Source: Endocalyx cinctus (Eukaryota > Ascomycota > Sordariomycetes > Amphisphaeriales > Apiosporaceae). From it: a DNA stretch of 64,000 nucleotides. The stretch lies in the NCBI GenBank assembly GCA_001600455.1, contig BCKC01000005.1:434001-498000 (forward strand). The letters run 5' to 3'. Positions 27,839 to 40,730 of the stretch are shown one piece after another (within the stretch, counting starts at the first letter, position 1; each line of letters opens with the position of its first letter). The notes under the pieces are model-generated. The model saw only the letters and a list, made by a program, of their open reading frames with translations. It ran no database searches and had not been told where the DNA came from. A program made the position numbers and the translations under genes.

Positions 27839-27862
27839 ACACACACACACACATACACACAC
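27839..27862. repeat. (CA) dinucleotide repeat
   Basis: About a dozen CA units with a single CATA interruption, in the gene-poor stretch. Confidence 0.85.
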
Positions 27863-28399
27863 GCAGCCTTACGTATAATAGTCTACTACTTGCTTTTACC
27901 TTATCCGCGAGTTGGAGAAGAAGAAAAAAAGACTAAGGGGGGCCGACTCGTCGAAGTCAGGGTTGAGTGATATGAACAAGTTTTTGTCTACTGATAATCC
28001 CTCGAACAATTTCCAAACGAGAAAAAAAAAACATACATATCCCGATTCCCATCCCGTCAGTAGCTATTTAGCGACGGAACCTAGGTTGGGTGCACTTTAC
28101 CAGAGAAGAACCTCCTGCGGGGCCCTTTTCTCTTACTACAAACCCATGAGATCACTACCCGATACGCCTGATCAGTCCTTGGTGGTTTCAGCCTATAACA
28201 GAACGTATTATTAGAGATCCACAATAACGCCCATGTCTACCACACACAGCATGATACTTGTGTCGAGGGTAATGTAGTAGTAGTGTACGCTATCCTGAAG
28301 CCATGTGGGAAACAGGTTCAAATGAGGCGAGGTATTTATTTGGGGGTCAAATTAACCATCTTTTTCTCGTTTTTCTTTTCGATTCTCTCCACAAGTATC

Positions 28400-28440
28400 T
28401 TTATTTATTTATTTATTTATTTTTTTTTTTATCTCGTCTT
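28400..28440. repeat. (TTTA) tetranucleotide repeat followed by poly(T)
   Basis: Five TTTA units run directly into a T tract in noncoding sequence. Confidence 0.85.
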
Positions 28441-30378
28441 CAGATAACACGAAGTATACGAGTTCGGACTAAATTTGTGATAAACTGGACCTTCAGTATC
28501 TATCTGTGGGATGTACATGTAGCGTAGTCAGTGTTAAAAAACTTGACGTGGGATATGCAGTAGTAAGTATTACCGCAAACCCATACGTACTCTGGGTTGG
28601 TGATTACAAGCCGAGGATTTTCAAGGTCGGCGATACCAAATCCTACCCGAGATCCAGGAACTGGAATCTTGGAAATTTGGTATGACCAGATCACTACCCT
28701 CCTACTTAATACAATCTGACAGTTACTATGTATTTGTGATGTAAGACGTTGACCGATAGTTAGCATTCGATACTTAGGGTTAACGTTGTTTTTGAAGGAA
28801 AAAAAAAAATGAAACTCTTAGCCGCCACTTTCTTTCCTCTCACTTATTATAACTACATCTACTAAGGAATTAGTATAAGCACTAAATTGTATAACAAGCA
28901 CACTCGGAGCCCCGGAGCATAATGTATACACACGATTTAAATTTGTGAGTGGAAAATCTCACTGCTACAACAAATTGTGTTGGTTCTTAACGCAACTTAT
29001 CCAGTAAGTTATTAACTCGGTTCCGAGATCAATGTCAATTTAAACGAGTACTCGTATATGTTCATTGCCTATCAGTTGATCTGAAGTACTCAACTTGAAG
29101 TAGCCATGTCAGATATAAACAAGGTGAGTAAAAGTACCAAGTACTTTGTACTGAGTATTTACGTGTAGTAGGTAGATGGGTTAAGGAACTTGCCGTGTCT
29201 TCTTCTTCCTCTTCTCCCTACTACACTATTACTAGTGTATTAGCCCCCGTTATATGTAAGAAATAACGAGGTACAAAGTGGAATTCACTACTAAGCGATA
29301 TGCTACTAAATAAATAACTACGGTACCTGAGTAGGTAATTAATTACCCAAAGCTTCTAAGTGTAGTATGGTATAAGCTTAAAATAATATTTTAAGCAGGA
29401 TAATATGTATGGAAATTAAGTGTAGGTATATACCTAGGTATATATTATAGATATATGTAGTCACCTAAGCAGCTAAGGCCTTATCACTTTAGTGGACGTT
29501 GGGTTCTAGGCCTGCATGTGTAAGTGTTGTTAGGCGTTTCAATAGGTACACCCGAGCCTAAGAAAAAGCCACTCGCCGCTATTTTGTCAAGTACTGTACT
29601 ATGGCACGCTACGCTAGGTAAATCGGCTCACTATCTCTTCGCATTTAAGGCATTTAGGACTTTAGACAGGGGATAGTGACAGGGCATTATAGTATAGCGA
29701 CAGGGTAAAAGACCGGCAGGGGTTCAAACGGCATCCACTATGTATTACACTACCTAACGCTAGACAACCCCCTTCCTTCTCTTTTTTTTTTCTCTTTGAT
29801 GTCTCCAAAAGACCTCCCTCCAAGCCATCCTGACTCCATCTACCCATCCCATCCTCCACTCCACTTTGCTTAAGGGACCAGGGACCTTCAGGCCTGGCAG
29901 GGGCGCCTGTCCCCTCATCGAGAGTTACCTGAGTACCGGGTACTCCCTAGTCATCCTTCATTTCTATCTGACGTCCGTCCGTCCCAACTCCCCTCAGCCT
30001 GCAGAAGTATCTTAAGAAAGCCGTTTAACTGTGGCGCGAGCCCACGTCTAAGAACACTACCCTTCTTCACACTACTTACTACTTACTTTCCTTTTAATAT
30101 ATACTCTTACCTATATTTCATTCGTCAAACTAAGAAAAGATATTTCCGACCTATACCTTAATTCTTTTTTTTCCCCTTAGGATATAATCTTCAACATCGA
30201 ACTACGACGAAAGCGGGAAACGACATATAGATGGTCGCTGTGATTGTGGTCGAGGGAATCGGTTCATGAGGATTGCAACCGAAATCGGGCGTAGAGGGTT
30301 TCGAACCCACCAATACAGCATAGATACGATATGTCAAACGACCCTTCAGTTCGAAGGCTTCTGCCACAAAATTCCCAG

Positions 30379-33300
30379 ATGAATTCTTTCTCTTTTGCGC
30401 CGCCGGCTTACCAGCCCCCAAGAGAGACACAGAAGAGTGCGCGCGCTTCCCGTCTCTTCGGACATGTCACGGACTTATAATTCTAACATTGGTACAATTG
30501 CAGACTATGTCTTCGTAGACGAACACAACAGGCATAAGCGCCTTAAGGGTACGATTTACCATTGTTGAAGAAGTAGCACCCGCGGAACTTGGTGAACGCG
30601 ACGCTAACAAGGGCTTAACTACGACAAAAATAGTGATGCGAGCATGCGAGGGTTGTAGGAGGCGTAAAATCAAATGCGACGCCGCAACGACGAATACCTG
30701 GCCGTGTTCGGCATGCATCCGACTCAAGCTTCACTGCGTTCGCCCCAATGGACAGTACGAGACATCGCCGACGGAGACGCAGACTTACGAGACCACGAGG
30801 GCGGATTTCGAGGCTGGCCAGAATAGCTTCAGACAATTGCAGATGCAGTCTTCCCAAGAAAACTTCCTTGCTAGTCAACCGAAACCCGGAATGTACCCTT
30901 CGCCCGGCCCCTACGCCGAGCACCAAGGCCTCTACACGCATGTACCGTACGGCGACGCATCCTCGTCACAGCAGCACATGGGCTATGGCGCCGTTCCCCC
31001 GGGCGGTCTTATGGATCAGCCTTATGCGACAGCCAGTGTTTTCCCGACTCCTCCAATGACTCGTTCGTCCGGACCCCATTCCGAGCCATCACCTGAATCT
31101 TACCAAGCGGATTCCTATGGCCAGCAGGATTTAGCGGACCTCTTAGGTTCGCTTAAAGTGGATGAGAGAGGCACAGGTTCGTTGTTAACCGTAAGATATA
31201 GAATAGCTAATGTGCTAACTTTACAACTTCAAAGCACCGTATATAAACCATAAGATCGCGCTATCAAGTCTTGAGGAGCCTCCTATAGAAGAGGTGGACG
31301 ATTTCAAGAACGCCTTACCTCCTATGATCACAGGTCCAGGGTTGAAGATTAGAATACCGCCGGAGCTTATGCCCGATGACGACACCGTCCTGCAATATTT
31401 CGATCTATACTTCGCAAATGTGCATCCCTACGTACCAGTTCTTAACAAAACTCAGCTATATCAACAGTGGCATACGAACCGAGAGTCGATATCACCCCTC
31501 CTGTTGGAAGCGATATTTGCCGTCTCTGGGCGACTTGCTGATGAACCGGCGCAAGGGCAGCAGTGGATCGCACTAGCTTCGAGTAAGACTTAACTTTTTT
31601 ATCTAACCATAAGAGGTTCGCAACTAACAGTGCACTAGAACACGCTGATTCGTTCATGGATGTGCCGCGGTTGAGTACGCTCCAGGCCTTGTTGATCATT
31701 CTCAAGGCCAGAGAAGCTGTGCCTAAACGCGGATATTATTACCGCTCCTGGATGTCTATCGTCCATTGCGTAGCCATGGCGAAGGACCTAGGTCTCGACG
31801 ATCATTTCGAACTCCACAGATCCGGAAAGTCTTGCGGTTCAACTCCCACCGAATGCATGACAAAGAACCGCGTGTGGCAGACTATATTCGTTTGCGAGAC
31901 TATGATAGCAGCGCCTCAAGGTATGAGTGGAGTCGATGACGCATTCGCGGTTTGTGATGTTCATGTCTTTCTGACGATTATCTAGGTCGAGATGATTTAT
32001 CGGTGGAGTTGGATACTCTCGATTTTAACGTTCCTAGGCATATCACCGGAGGTGATGAGTATGAGTATCATACTTCTCGCAACTTCACATATTTTGCTCG
32101 AATTGTCCGCAACATACACCGCATGAACACCATCTATGGCAGGATCAAGAAGAAGAAGGACTGGGGTATTGATCCCGAGTTCGTTCAGCTCAACCCCGCG
32201 CTCAGTTCTTGGTTGAACGATCTGCCGCCAGACATGCGTATCACATACCCACCCGATGGATCACCCCCGTGGCTCCCCTCCCATTACATCGGCAACCTTC
32301 ATTCATACTATCATCTCGCCATCATCCTACTTCATCGCCCTCAACTCACGTTCCTCGCACCCATGGGCAATGATGGAAAGTGGAAGTCGCACATGATGCT
32401 CTGCTACTCGTCAGCAAAGGCCTTGTGCCGAATTCAAGAATCGATGCTGCAATCGTTTGGTCTAAGCGGACTACAGTGCATGCAAAGAGGCATCAGTTTC
32501 ACCATATACGCTATCCTTGGTTGCATCGTCCTCCATCTTGTGCGTCTAGATCTTACACTTTCTCGTTGATTTTTTCATTCGCTGAACCTGACTAATTTTG
32601 ATGTTTATAGGTTGCTCTGACGTCTCCCGACCCAGAAATTAACGTCGATGCGCGAGATTACTTTACGAGGCATATGAGAATCTTGGAGAAGACTATGGGA
32701 TCATGGCCCCTTCCTGAGATGCTGAAGCAAATAGATGCGGTCAGGGAAGCTTTTTCGGCGGATACTAGGAAACCGTTCATGCTGAAGCCAAGCTTCCCTT
32801 ACGGAAGCCCGCATCCCAGCAATAGTTCGAGCCCACCTCGATCAAACACGTTCAAGCCGCCGATGCTCAGGACGACGTCCTTAGACCCGAGCCTGGATAC
32901 GCACGGCTCACATGCGCAAGTCAGTTATGCCAACCACCCCATTACACCCATATCTGCCGGTTCTGGGGACCATAAGAGTGACTCTCCTTCCATACAGTCG
33001 CTACCCATGATGCCGACGGGACAAGCCACGCCGGCGTCCGCGCTCCCACATAACATGTCGTTGGCCGATCACCCGACCTGGAATCCGTCCAGAATATTTG
33101 AGTAAGCAATTTTCTCTTTTCCTGCATACTAGTTGTCCACTTGGACATAAAAGAATCTTATTACGCAGTTACTAACGCAACCCCCCAAAATATAGTCAAT
33201 GGAATAGCACATTTGGTACGCAACAAGTTGATCCTCAGCCAACATCGGCCCCTCCACAAGCAAGTTCTCTAAATATTGGTTCATCATCAGGTGCCCCCGA

Positions 33301-33529
33301 AGTTCCGACATCCCAGGATATTCAGATCGCCACCGCTTCTCTATCGGCAGGCGGATCACAAGCCGCCATGCCCCCTCAGCAGTATTCAGCACCTCCCTCG
33401 ATGCAAAACTTTGTCACTCCGGCCATGTGGCAGGAATCGGTGGCTAGTGTGTATGAGGGTGGTCTAAAACGCGCTTGGGATTATGATGGTGGCGCATCCA
33501 TTGCCGAGGCGATGCACAAACGACGCTGA
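30379..33529 (+). CDS. Zn2Cys6 fungal-specific transcription factor (8 exons)
   Basis: This is a predicted nuclear, DNA-binding regulator of 884 residues; the target pathway is unknown. Exons: 30379-30436, 30504-30548, 30634-31176, 31235-31582, 31639-31920, 31986-32539, 32611-33101, 33196-33529. All phases agree. Exon 1 reads MNSFSFAPPAYQPP and joins to NYVFVDEHNRHKRLKV just before the binuclear cluster. The cluster Cys are C39, C42, C49, C59, C62 and C69 (CEGCRRRKIKC, then CSACIRLKLHC). The fungal_trans middle homology region covers about residues 240-600 (YFDLYFANVHPYVPVLNKTQ, then NRVWQTIFVCETMIAAPQGR). A Ser/Pro/Gln-rich tail ends GLKRAWDYDGG and MHKRR. The first exon rests on a weak GTGCGC donor, although intron 6 uses the similar GTGCGT. 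An alternative start at ATG 30465 is possible but would use the branch-site region as coding. Confidence is high for the family and moderate for exon 1. Confidence 0.9.
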
Positions 33530-34643
33530 TTTCTCGATGTTTTCACATCCCCTGTCTCTCTGTACCACCAGCGGTATGGTCAATGAGTCAGGGATGGGAG
33601 ACAGTAAGAGGTCAAATTCGGATTGCTGCCGCCTTTTTTTTTTCTTTGATAAAAAAAAAACAAGGGGAATATCGGAAGTTTTTATGAACTCAAATACCCG
33701 TCGGCGTCAGTCCCGACTTGCCTAACCATTTTAATTTTCTAACGATTTTCTCTTTCTTTCCTTTTCTTCCTCTTTTTTTCCCCTTCCCCGGATTTGATGA
33801 CTAGCGAGCCAGCACGATACACACACACATTCTTGTATAATAGAGAAATGGTCAACGATAGGGGGGAGAACATAGCAGATACCACTTACACAGCAGACGA
33901 CAGGTTGGGAGGTTTCATAGGAGTAGCGGTTTTTTATCTCTTGGATGCAGATTGGGATAATGATTTTTGTTTTTGTTTAAAGCTATATCGAAGAGAATTG
34001 AAACGAAGATGAAGAAATGGCACTTTTTTTTAAGTTTGTTTTCTTATCCCCCCCCCCCTCTATCTCCTTATATTTCTTTTACCTTTTTTTTTTTAACGTT
34101 AAATGCATGGGTCTATGATGAGCACACAAAACCAAGAGAACAAATGAAGACGTCTTGAATTCGGGAAATGAGAAGAAAAAGGACACAAAATCAGCTGCAT
34201 ATTGTACGAGTAGTCAAAAAAAAAAACAAGAGGGCTCCAAAGTTTATTAGAGCTGGCCTGGTGACCACCAATCCTATCATGGTCATGGTCATAACATGTT
34301 AAAAGGGGTTAGGAAAAAGAACACAACCAAAAGGACGGCAAGGGGGGGTTTTAAGCGAAACTGGTTGGCCAAAGTATACCTAAGCGAAAAGGAGAAAGGG
34401 GTGTTTGGTGAGAAATTTAACATAACAAGAATTCATCATTTTTATTTATTTTTTTGAGTCAAGTGTGGAAAGGGATTTATTATAGATTTTGATTCTGGTA
34501 TTTCTGAAATTATTGGGAGTTTTTGTTTCCCCTTCCCCCCTCTTCTCTTCTTATTCCTTATTATTCCTTATCGGCGTCGCGACCCCTCTGTCTCCTCGCG
34601 CAATACCTATAGTTCTTTATATAACCGCTAAGCAAGTATACCC

Positions 34644-34671
<28 letters not shown>
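34644..34671. repeat. (AT) dinucleotide repeat
   Basis: Fourteen uninterrupted AT units in noncoding sequence. Confidence 0.9.
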
Positions 34672-34674
<3 letters not shown>

Positions 34675-35615
34675 TAAAAGAAAAAGTATTCAGACGTATG
34701 TTTCAGGAAATTGAATTCTTTCCTTTTTTTCCCCTTTTTTGTCATGATGGGGATGTGTCATAAAAAGCTGGGTTTATACTTCTTCGGGCTGCCGGTTTTT
34801 TCGCTTTTCGAATAGTTTGGATTCCTGGTGCTGTTTTTTTTTTTTTTTGTTTCATTCTTTGACTCCTCGGTCTGAGAAGTGGTTAGGAACACCGAAAAGA
34901 GTTCTCTTCTATGCATCGGCCGGATGAAGATGTGAGAAGGGTGGTGGAGTGAGAAGTAGAGAAGCGTTTGGTCGCGTCATATCGAGCTTCTCTATCTCTT
35001 GCTTGGGTTTACCTTACGTTGCTTAGAGCAATACCTCTAATCTGAAACTAGTTACTGTAATTTTAGTTGTATGCTTTGCGAGTTGGTGGATGAGAGACAG
35101 AAACGAGGAGGCGAGGGGAGCGAAGAGAGGTGGGGAGAAGGGGAAAAGGGGATAGGAGGTTCTCACTTTCCTTTTGGCGTATGGTTATTTTCTTCGAGCT
35201 TGACATCGAGTCTTCCTGACGTAAGTGAGTTTAAGGAGTTTCTGGATTCAATGTCCCTCTTTTATAAAAGAATGGCCTATAGGTTAGTTAGTACCTGAGG
35301 TTTGGCATAATAAACTCACTTTGGAATAATACGTGTTTTCCTATTTGCATAAACGCTGCCGGCATGATCCTATCATTTCTTGATACGGGGTTTACAGTAA
35401 ATTTCTAAAATCGATTTTGAGAATACAGTAAAAGACACATTTGAAAGCTGGTGTGATGACCACGACTGTAGGAGGTGACTGATGCGACTATCTCGAACAG
35501 ATACAAACTCTCTACTAGCCGTCTGGCACGAATACCAAACTATCATACCTTTCACCAAGAGAGGCGTCAAGCACTTCTTAGATAGACAGTATCAACCTTC
35601 GTGCCACTGCGGTGA

Positions 35616-35647
<32 letters not shown>

Positions 35648-35673
35648 GAGCAGAGAGAGAGAGAGAGAGAGAG
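35616..35673. repeat. T16A16 self-complementary block followed by (AG)n
   Basis: Sixteen T (35616-35631) are followed directly by sixteen A (35632-35647), a perfect inverted repeat without a loop. A GAGC joint then leads into about eleven AG units (35652-35673). Confidence 0.9.
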
Positions 35674-36748
35674 CCAATCTTCCCTTCGTACCTTCAACCA
35701 GTTGGGCCGCCCGAGATGGAATCCGAATAATAGCTCAATTTGGTAAGTTTCTATCGGATTTTATTCCATCACCATATATTTACATTTGCCATAGTACGAT
35801 TGATAGATGGTGGTGCTAGTTTGGCTAAGGTATCTATTTGCTTTTCGCTAGGGAGAAGGAATCACAGATATGTGATTATGTCTATATAAATTTGGGCTTT
35901 CCATATTATGACCACACCGCCCATTCAAGAACGAATCGTACCCGAAAAGATGTGAAGTATACAGTGCATATTTAGAATGATAGTAGTAAATGACTCCCAG
36001 TTATCAGTCTATATCCTGTTGTTAGTTCGTAACGTTCACTGACTCCTCATTATATTAAGTTGTTATCCCTACGAACACCGTATGTCGTAGTTCAAGACTC
36101 TATACGGGTAGAAGTTTAAGTTCGTGATTATGACGGAAATTTTGACTTGATACGTGGTCTACGAATCTCTTATTACTCACTGATATCAGAGATTAACGGA
36201 TAATGAACATGGGATCAAATGGAATGGATATCTGTACATATACCCGTGAGTAATTAGCTCCAGCATTGAACTCATCCCCTATTATTCATAAACTCCAATG
36301 ATTCACAATATCATACCCGCCACTCACCAAGTCCATTCATGCTGTTTGAACCGCCGAATAAAACGAGTGTATGGCTAAGAGAGGTTATCAACTTGATTAA
36401 CAAGTAAAAGTCATGTCATACTTAATCGCGATTGACTCAGTCGCGACAGTTAATCGAACCTAAGTTATATCCTCAAATCGATCTATAAAGCTATCGGTAT
36501 CTTCCTCTAAGATCCTAAAGCTGGAATCCTCTCATCTATCACTCAAACCATATACTTCTTCACATAAGACATCAGCTGTGCTTCTCTTCGACCAGACATA
36601 TACGCGAGTTATTCCTCACACTTTCTCATTAGAAAAAAAAAAATTTGATTCTTATCATTGCACGTAGATATATACAGTTAAATCTTTCTCCTCACCATTA
36701 TTCATTTAATCAACCCACCCCCACCTCGAACCGACTTTTTTTTTCAAA

Positions 36749-38250
36749 ATGGGTCATGGAATTAGCAAGGCATGTCGGCAAGCCTCAAGCGATGAGGAAG
36801 ACTCGTGTTGTCTCGACGAAACCCCCCAAGTCAAGATTCTCGATAAAAAGGGTGATCTGACTCTAATCGTCGGCACTGCCGCCTGCTTAGACTACAACGA
36901 TCCTGTCAATTTATGGGCGTGGGAAGATATCTGGAGAACGCGTACTCCGGCCAACCCGGATAGGAGTAAGCACGGTCACTCGGTGTGCTTTTCCATTCAA
37001 ACGGACGCCAAGCTGCTCGCCGAGTTCTCCCCCGTGTTCAAATCCATGCTGTCTGGGAAGTTTGAAGAAGGCAAGCCTTGGAAAGGTAAACGCCAGGTGG
37101 TTAAGCTCCCGAACGAAGATGCCGACGCCGTGTGCGTCCTCTTGTGCATGCTTCACAACGACACCGAGAGGTTCCCTCGGGGAAGGGATATATTTCACTG
37201 TCCCAGGAAAGGGTACGACGATCTGCACCTCCTGTTCAAGATCGTAGTGACGGCGGACAAGTATCAGTTGGTAGAGCTACTGCGTCCTTGGAGCGAGGGG
37301 TGGAGTGACGGTTTGAAGGAATATCTGGACCGGACGGATATGAGCTTTGCGACTCAGAGAACGGCTACGATTCGGAGGTCCCTTTGGATCGCTTGGGTAC
37401 TCGGGGATCGTGGCCTATACTGCTGGTTGATCACTTCGCTGGCGAGAACGTGCTGGATCGGGCCGGATGGAAATTTAACAAGCAACGCGAAACTAATTAA
37501 CAACGCCGTGTTTGAATTTGACGGAGACTTGGACGAGATACCGGAGCCGCCCAACCTTTTAGGTATGCTTTGAACCACGTACTATTATGAGTCGAGCCAC
37601 TTAGCTAACTGAATGTAACAGAGACGATTAGAACATCACGACGGTCATTAATTCATCGCTGCATCGATATTATCAACGACAAGTGGAGTATACTGTCTGC
37701 GTATCGAGGTTATAAGGAACGATGCCCAGACAACGACGATTTAGACAGCACTAAACCAGCCAACGACAGTTTTGTCATCGATGAGATGATGTATCATCTC
37801 AGTCGTTGCGCTCCATGCAAAGCGCATCTGGAGAACGAGACCATGCTGAAATCAGGGGCGCACGAGCACATAAAGAAGCTGCACGAGAATCCCAATTATT
37901 TCAAGGAAACTGCCGCGAAGGTGCTGAGCGACTTGGCCGTGATCACACCAGCACCTTTAGGTCCAGAGGCGGAAGTCCGATGCAGCCCCCAATGCTTTCT
38001 TCAGCTGATGAATTTTTTGCGACACACAGACGATCGCGGGATGACGTGGGGGTGCTTTTGGGAGCTTGCGCTGTTCAGGCTCGATCGGGAAATATACGAA
38101 TATGATGCCGACATACCTGAAAGTGACGAGGAAATACTCAAGGCGCGTGCCTTAAAGGCAGGCCTCGAGCGCTGTCCTCGTATCTATAAGTCTAGCCGAG
38201 GGTTGGACGACGCGTATTTAATCAACCCACGGCTCTTCAAGCTGTACTAG
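36749..38250 (+). CDS. BTB/POZ-domain protein
   Basis: The product is predicted to be 480 residues from two exons (36749-37562 and 37622-38250) with a phase-1 intron (GTATGC donor, AACAG acceptor). Residues about 40-175 look like the fungal BTB/POZ fold. VCFSIQTDAKLLAEFSPVFK (about 79-98) is the strand/helix that opens the domain, followed by MLSGKFEEGKPW, a strand VVKLPNEDADAVCVLLCMLH and the helix KIVVTADKYQLVELL. BTB proteins dimerise and often serve as Cul3 adaptors; no Kelch, BACK, MATH or zinc-finger partner is visible, so no specific function is claimed. The second half is Cys-containing (ERCPD, SRCAPCKAH, RCSPQC) but not a recognised domain. An N-terminal MGHGISK could be an N-myristoylation sequence (Gly2, Ser6), which is an inference. 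The start is the first ATG in a clean leader. Confidence 0.8.
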
Positions 38251-40730
38251 GGCTCACGGCGGCAGGGAACTCGTGTTGGGCGCAGCAGGTAGTTGACAAG
38301 TGGCGCGCGAAGATATCGACGAGAAGCAGTCTTCTCGGGATATGGTTTGGGGGATAGATACTACGGGGATTGATAAGAAAATGGAGGAAGTATATTTGAA
38401 CGAATGGACACTTAATCAACCATCTCTTTTGATTTACAGATGTCAATGTGATCTTGTTAAACTTGCCTAAATATATGTGTGTATGTCAGATATATACACC
38501 GTCGCTTACATATCTGGAAATATCTTTTTATCTACTCTATGCTCAACTCGTGAATGTTCGTCGTAGTAACCTAGGTACCTGGGCCTGCTAGGTAACAACT
38601 TGAAGTCGGAATGACATACACTTTCGTGTTGACGGTATTCAAGTTATTCCGTTTCCGTATTTGGATGATTACATAACAGTCAATATCGGGGAATTCGTGG
38701 GCTTATTGTTCTGAATTTATGGGTCCACGTCACATCACACGTCAAGTTTTGTATCAACTTAAAAAGATGAGACGAGGTAGCTTTCTGTTTCGCTTAGGCG
38801 CTGATTTTTGTCCCCCCCTTTTATCATCTTTGGTTCATTTCCTCCACGTAATGTACCTGTAGTACCAAACTATGTACGAACTCTCTGCATAGTACACGTA
38901 CATATAGAATATATTTGGATCTACTATGTAGGGCAGCTTAACTTCTTATTTTATCACATTATCGATTTACCTACTTGTAGTTATGCGTCGACAAAGTACT
39001 ACCAGACTGCGTACCGGAGTAAAAGTTTTGTTTAATAATATAAATTCTCCACCAACGGCCCTTCGCCCTAAAAGATCCAGCAAGCGCCGATATGTTTCTT
39101 GGCAGTCAATTTTCTCCTATAAATCCCATATGTACGTATTATCCTTTGTCTTTCTCTGAAACCTCTTTAGCTTAAGAAGTCTTCAGATGATCATGCGACG
39201 GGCGGCCTAGACGATAGGATTTATTCATTTGAACTTTTAGTCTTCGGCCAAGCTAAGCCCAGCTGTTTTGAGCCATCATTTCGTAATTTACCGTTGGAGA
39301 TAGGGAAATCTATTTCTTCAATGAAAGGGTTTCCTTAAATCTAATAAACAACAGTTACCTATAGCTCCGTTTGATTTAATTCACCATGAACCATGGCTAT
39401 TTTTGTCCTGTCTCCATCTCGTTTTCTTTCTTCGCGGGTTGACTCGCATGAACCAAACCACCTATCGGCGATCCGGTAAATAGTAGACGGATCAATGGAT
39501 CAATGATTACTTAGTTAATAATAGATGATGATATTGATCTCACATCCCATGACGAAAAAGAAAAGAAAAGGAACATACGCGTTGCTATGCTTCAGGTTAT
39601 ATGCCTCATTTTTAGCTTAGGTATTGTACGTGTAAGTGTTCTTTACCGTCTCTGTTAACTTTCTGTCTAGCCGTATTCTTTTATTCTGTACCAACTTCTC
39701 AAACACTTGTCGTCAGGGTGTTGTCTCAACCCTGGCCTCCGCTAAAACGAGATCCCTGCTATTGCCAATGCATCTTACTTTGAGCCTCAGCCCCGACCAA
39801 TGAGAACCCGCCTGTGAATTGTCCGAGCTGTAATGCAACGTCCTTTACCCACATTAGACACGGCTTGCTGGCCCAAATCTGGCCTAAACCTATACCGAAA
39901 CTCTTCTTCATTCTAGCACTAACGTGGATTGAACGCCTGGTCGGCATCCAAACGTTAGATGGATGAAGATGGGAGTCTCTCGATCGTGTACTACCCCAGT
40001 CGAAACCATCATTAAACCAGGTATGCCCGTATTATCTCTGATACTCTGCATGGTATAGTATTACTCGCTCCCATTTGCACATGGGCTCTATCCCCTTTAT
40101 TGTCCATCCCCACTGTCGATGACCTGAAAGAAAGACCTTTCTTCTCCCGTTCCCTCTCTAAAGTACTACCGTAACGTCCTTTTTTCTTCTCTTTCGTACG
40201 AGTTTTGCGTTATCGTAGTCGAATGTTTCTCCTCATGGCTGCAGCCCAGGTCTAACATATCTTTGTGTTTTTTTTTTTGTGGGAATTCCATCTGTGTTTG
40301 ACGTTTTGACTAACGCCCTGTCGTCGCTCTTTTTTTATTCTCTCACTTTTCATTCCTTTCGCCTCGTGTGCAATCAAGTGGGCTTACGCCACCCGATGTT
40401 TTGAATCGTCACTTCGCATCTTTCCTGTTCAGGTTTTCACTCCTTTCAAACTTGATACGTAGTTTTCTTCCTCTTCTTTTCGTTCCTCACGGCAAGAAGA
40501 AAAAACGAAAGCTTCCGGAGTGCGATTTTACTTTCTCTTCTAGGGTTGATCCCATTGAATCAATATAACGGCTGGTCTGTTTTTTTTTAATACATCTTTT
40601 GAATAATCATCAGATATATTATTATTACTCTATATTATCGATATTCCTATATATTTACGACTTCGAGAGGAACACGTCAAAAACTTTTTAATTTGCGAGG
40701 GAGCAGACAATCCCATAATCTTACCTCAGG
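38251..40730. other. 2.5-kb spacer upstream of the secreted protein gene
   Basis: No supported gene. One ACCTAGGT palindrome lies at 38569-38576. The last 700 bp before 40731 is pyrimidine-rich, as in many fungal promoters and leaders. Confidence 0.55.

Larger units (their letters stand above)
22587..30378. other. 7.8-kb gene-poor region between CIA2 and the Zn2Cys6 regulator
   Basis: No gene is supported here. The sequence is AT-rich and carries five of the window's seven ACCTAGGT palindromes (22797, 23122, 23134, 23353, 29432), TACGGAGTA near 22829, a (CA) run near 27839-27862 and a (TTTA) run near 28400-28440. Open frames are short (60-125 codons) and conflict between strands. The best of these is a minus-strand 59-codon frame at 25567-25746 with protein-like composition (see findings). 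A GGGTTTCGAACCC sequence near 30300 resembles a tRNA T-arm but no cloverleaf surrounds it. The right part is presumably the 5' control region of the regulator. Confidence 0.55.
33530..36748. other. 3.2-kb spacer between the regulator and the BTB gene
   Basis: The 3' flank of the regulator is T-rich. The spacer contains a (TA) run (34644-34671), a T16A16 block with an adjacent (AG) run (35616-35673) and AT-rich unique sequence. Frames of 60-80 codons lack any domain or splice support. Confidence 0.6.

Noticed and set aside
30288..30312. T-arm-like GGGTTTCGAACCC sequence
   Set aside because: No D-arm, anticodon arm or acceptor stem can be formed around it at tRNA spacing.
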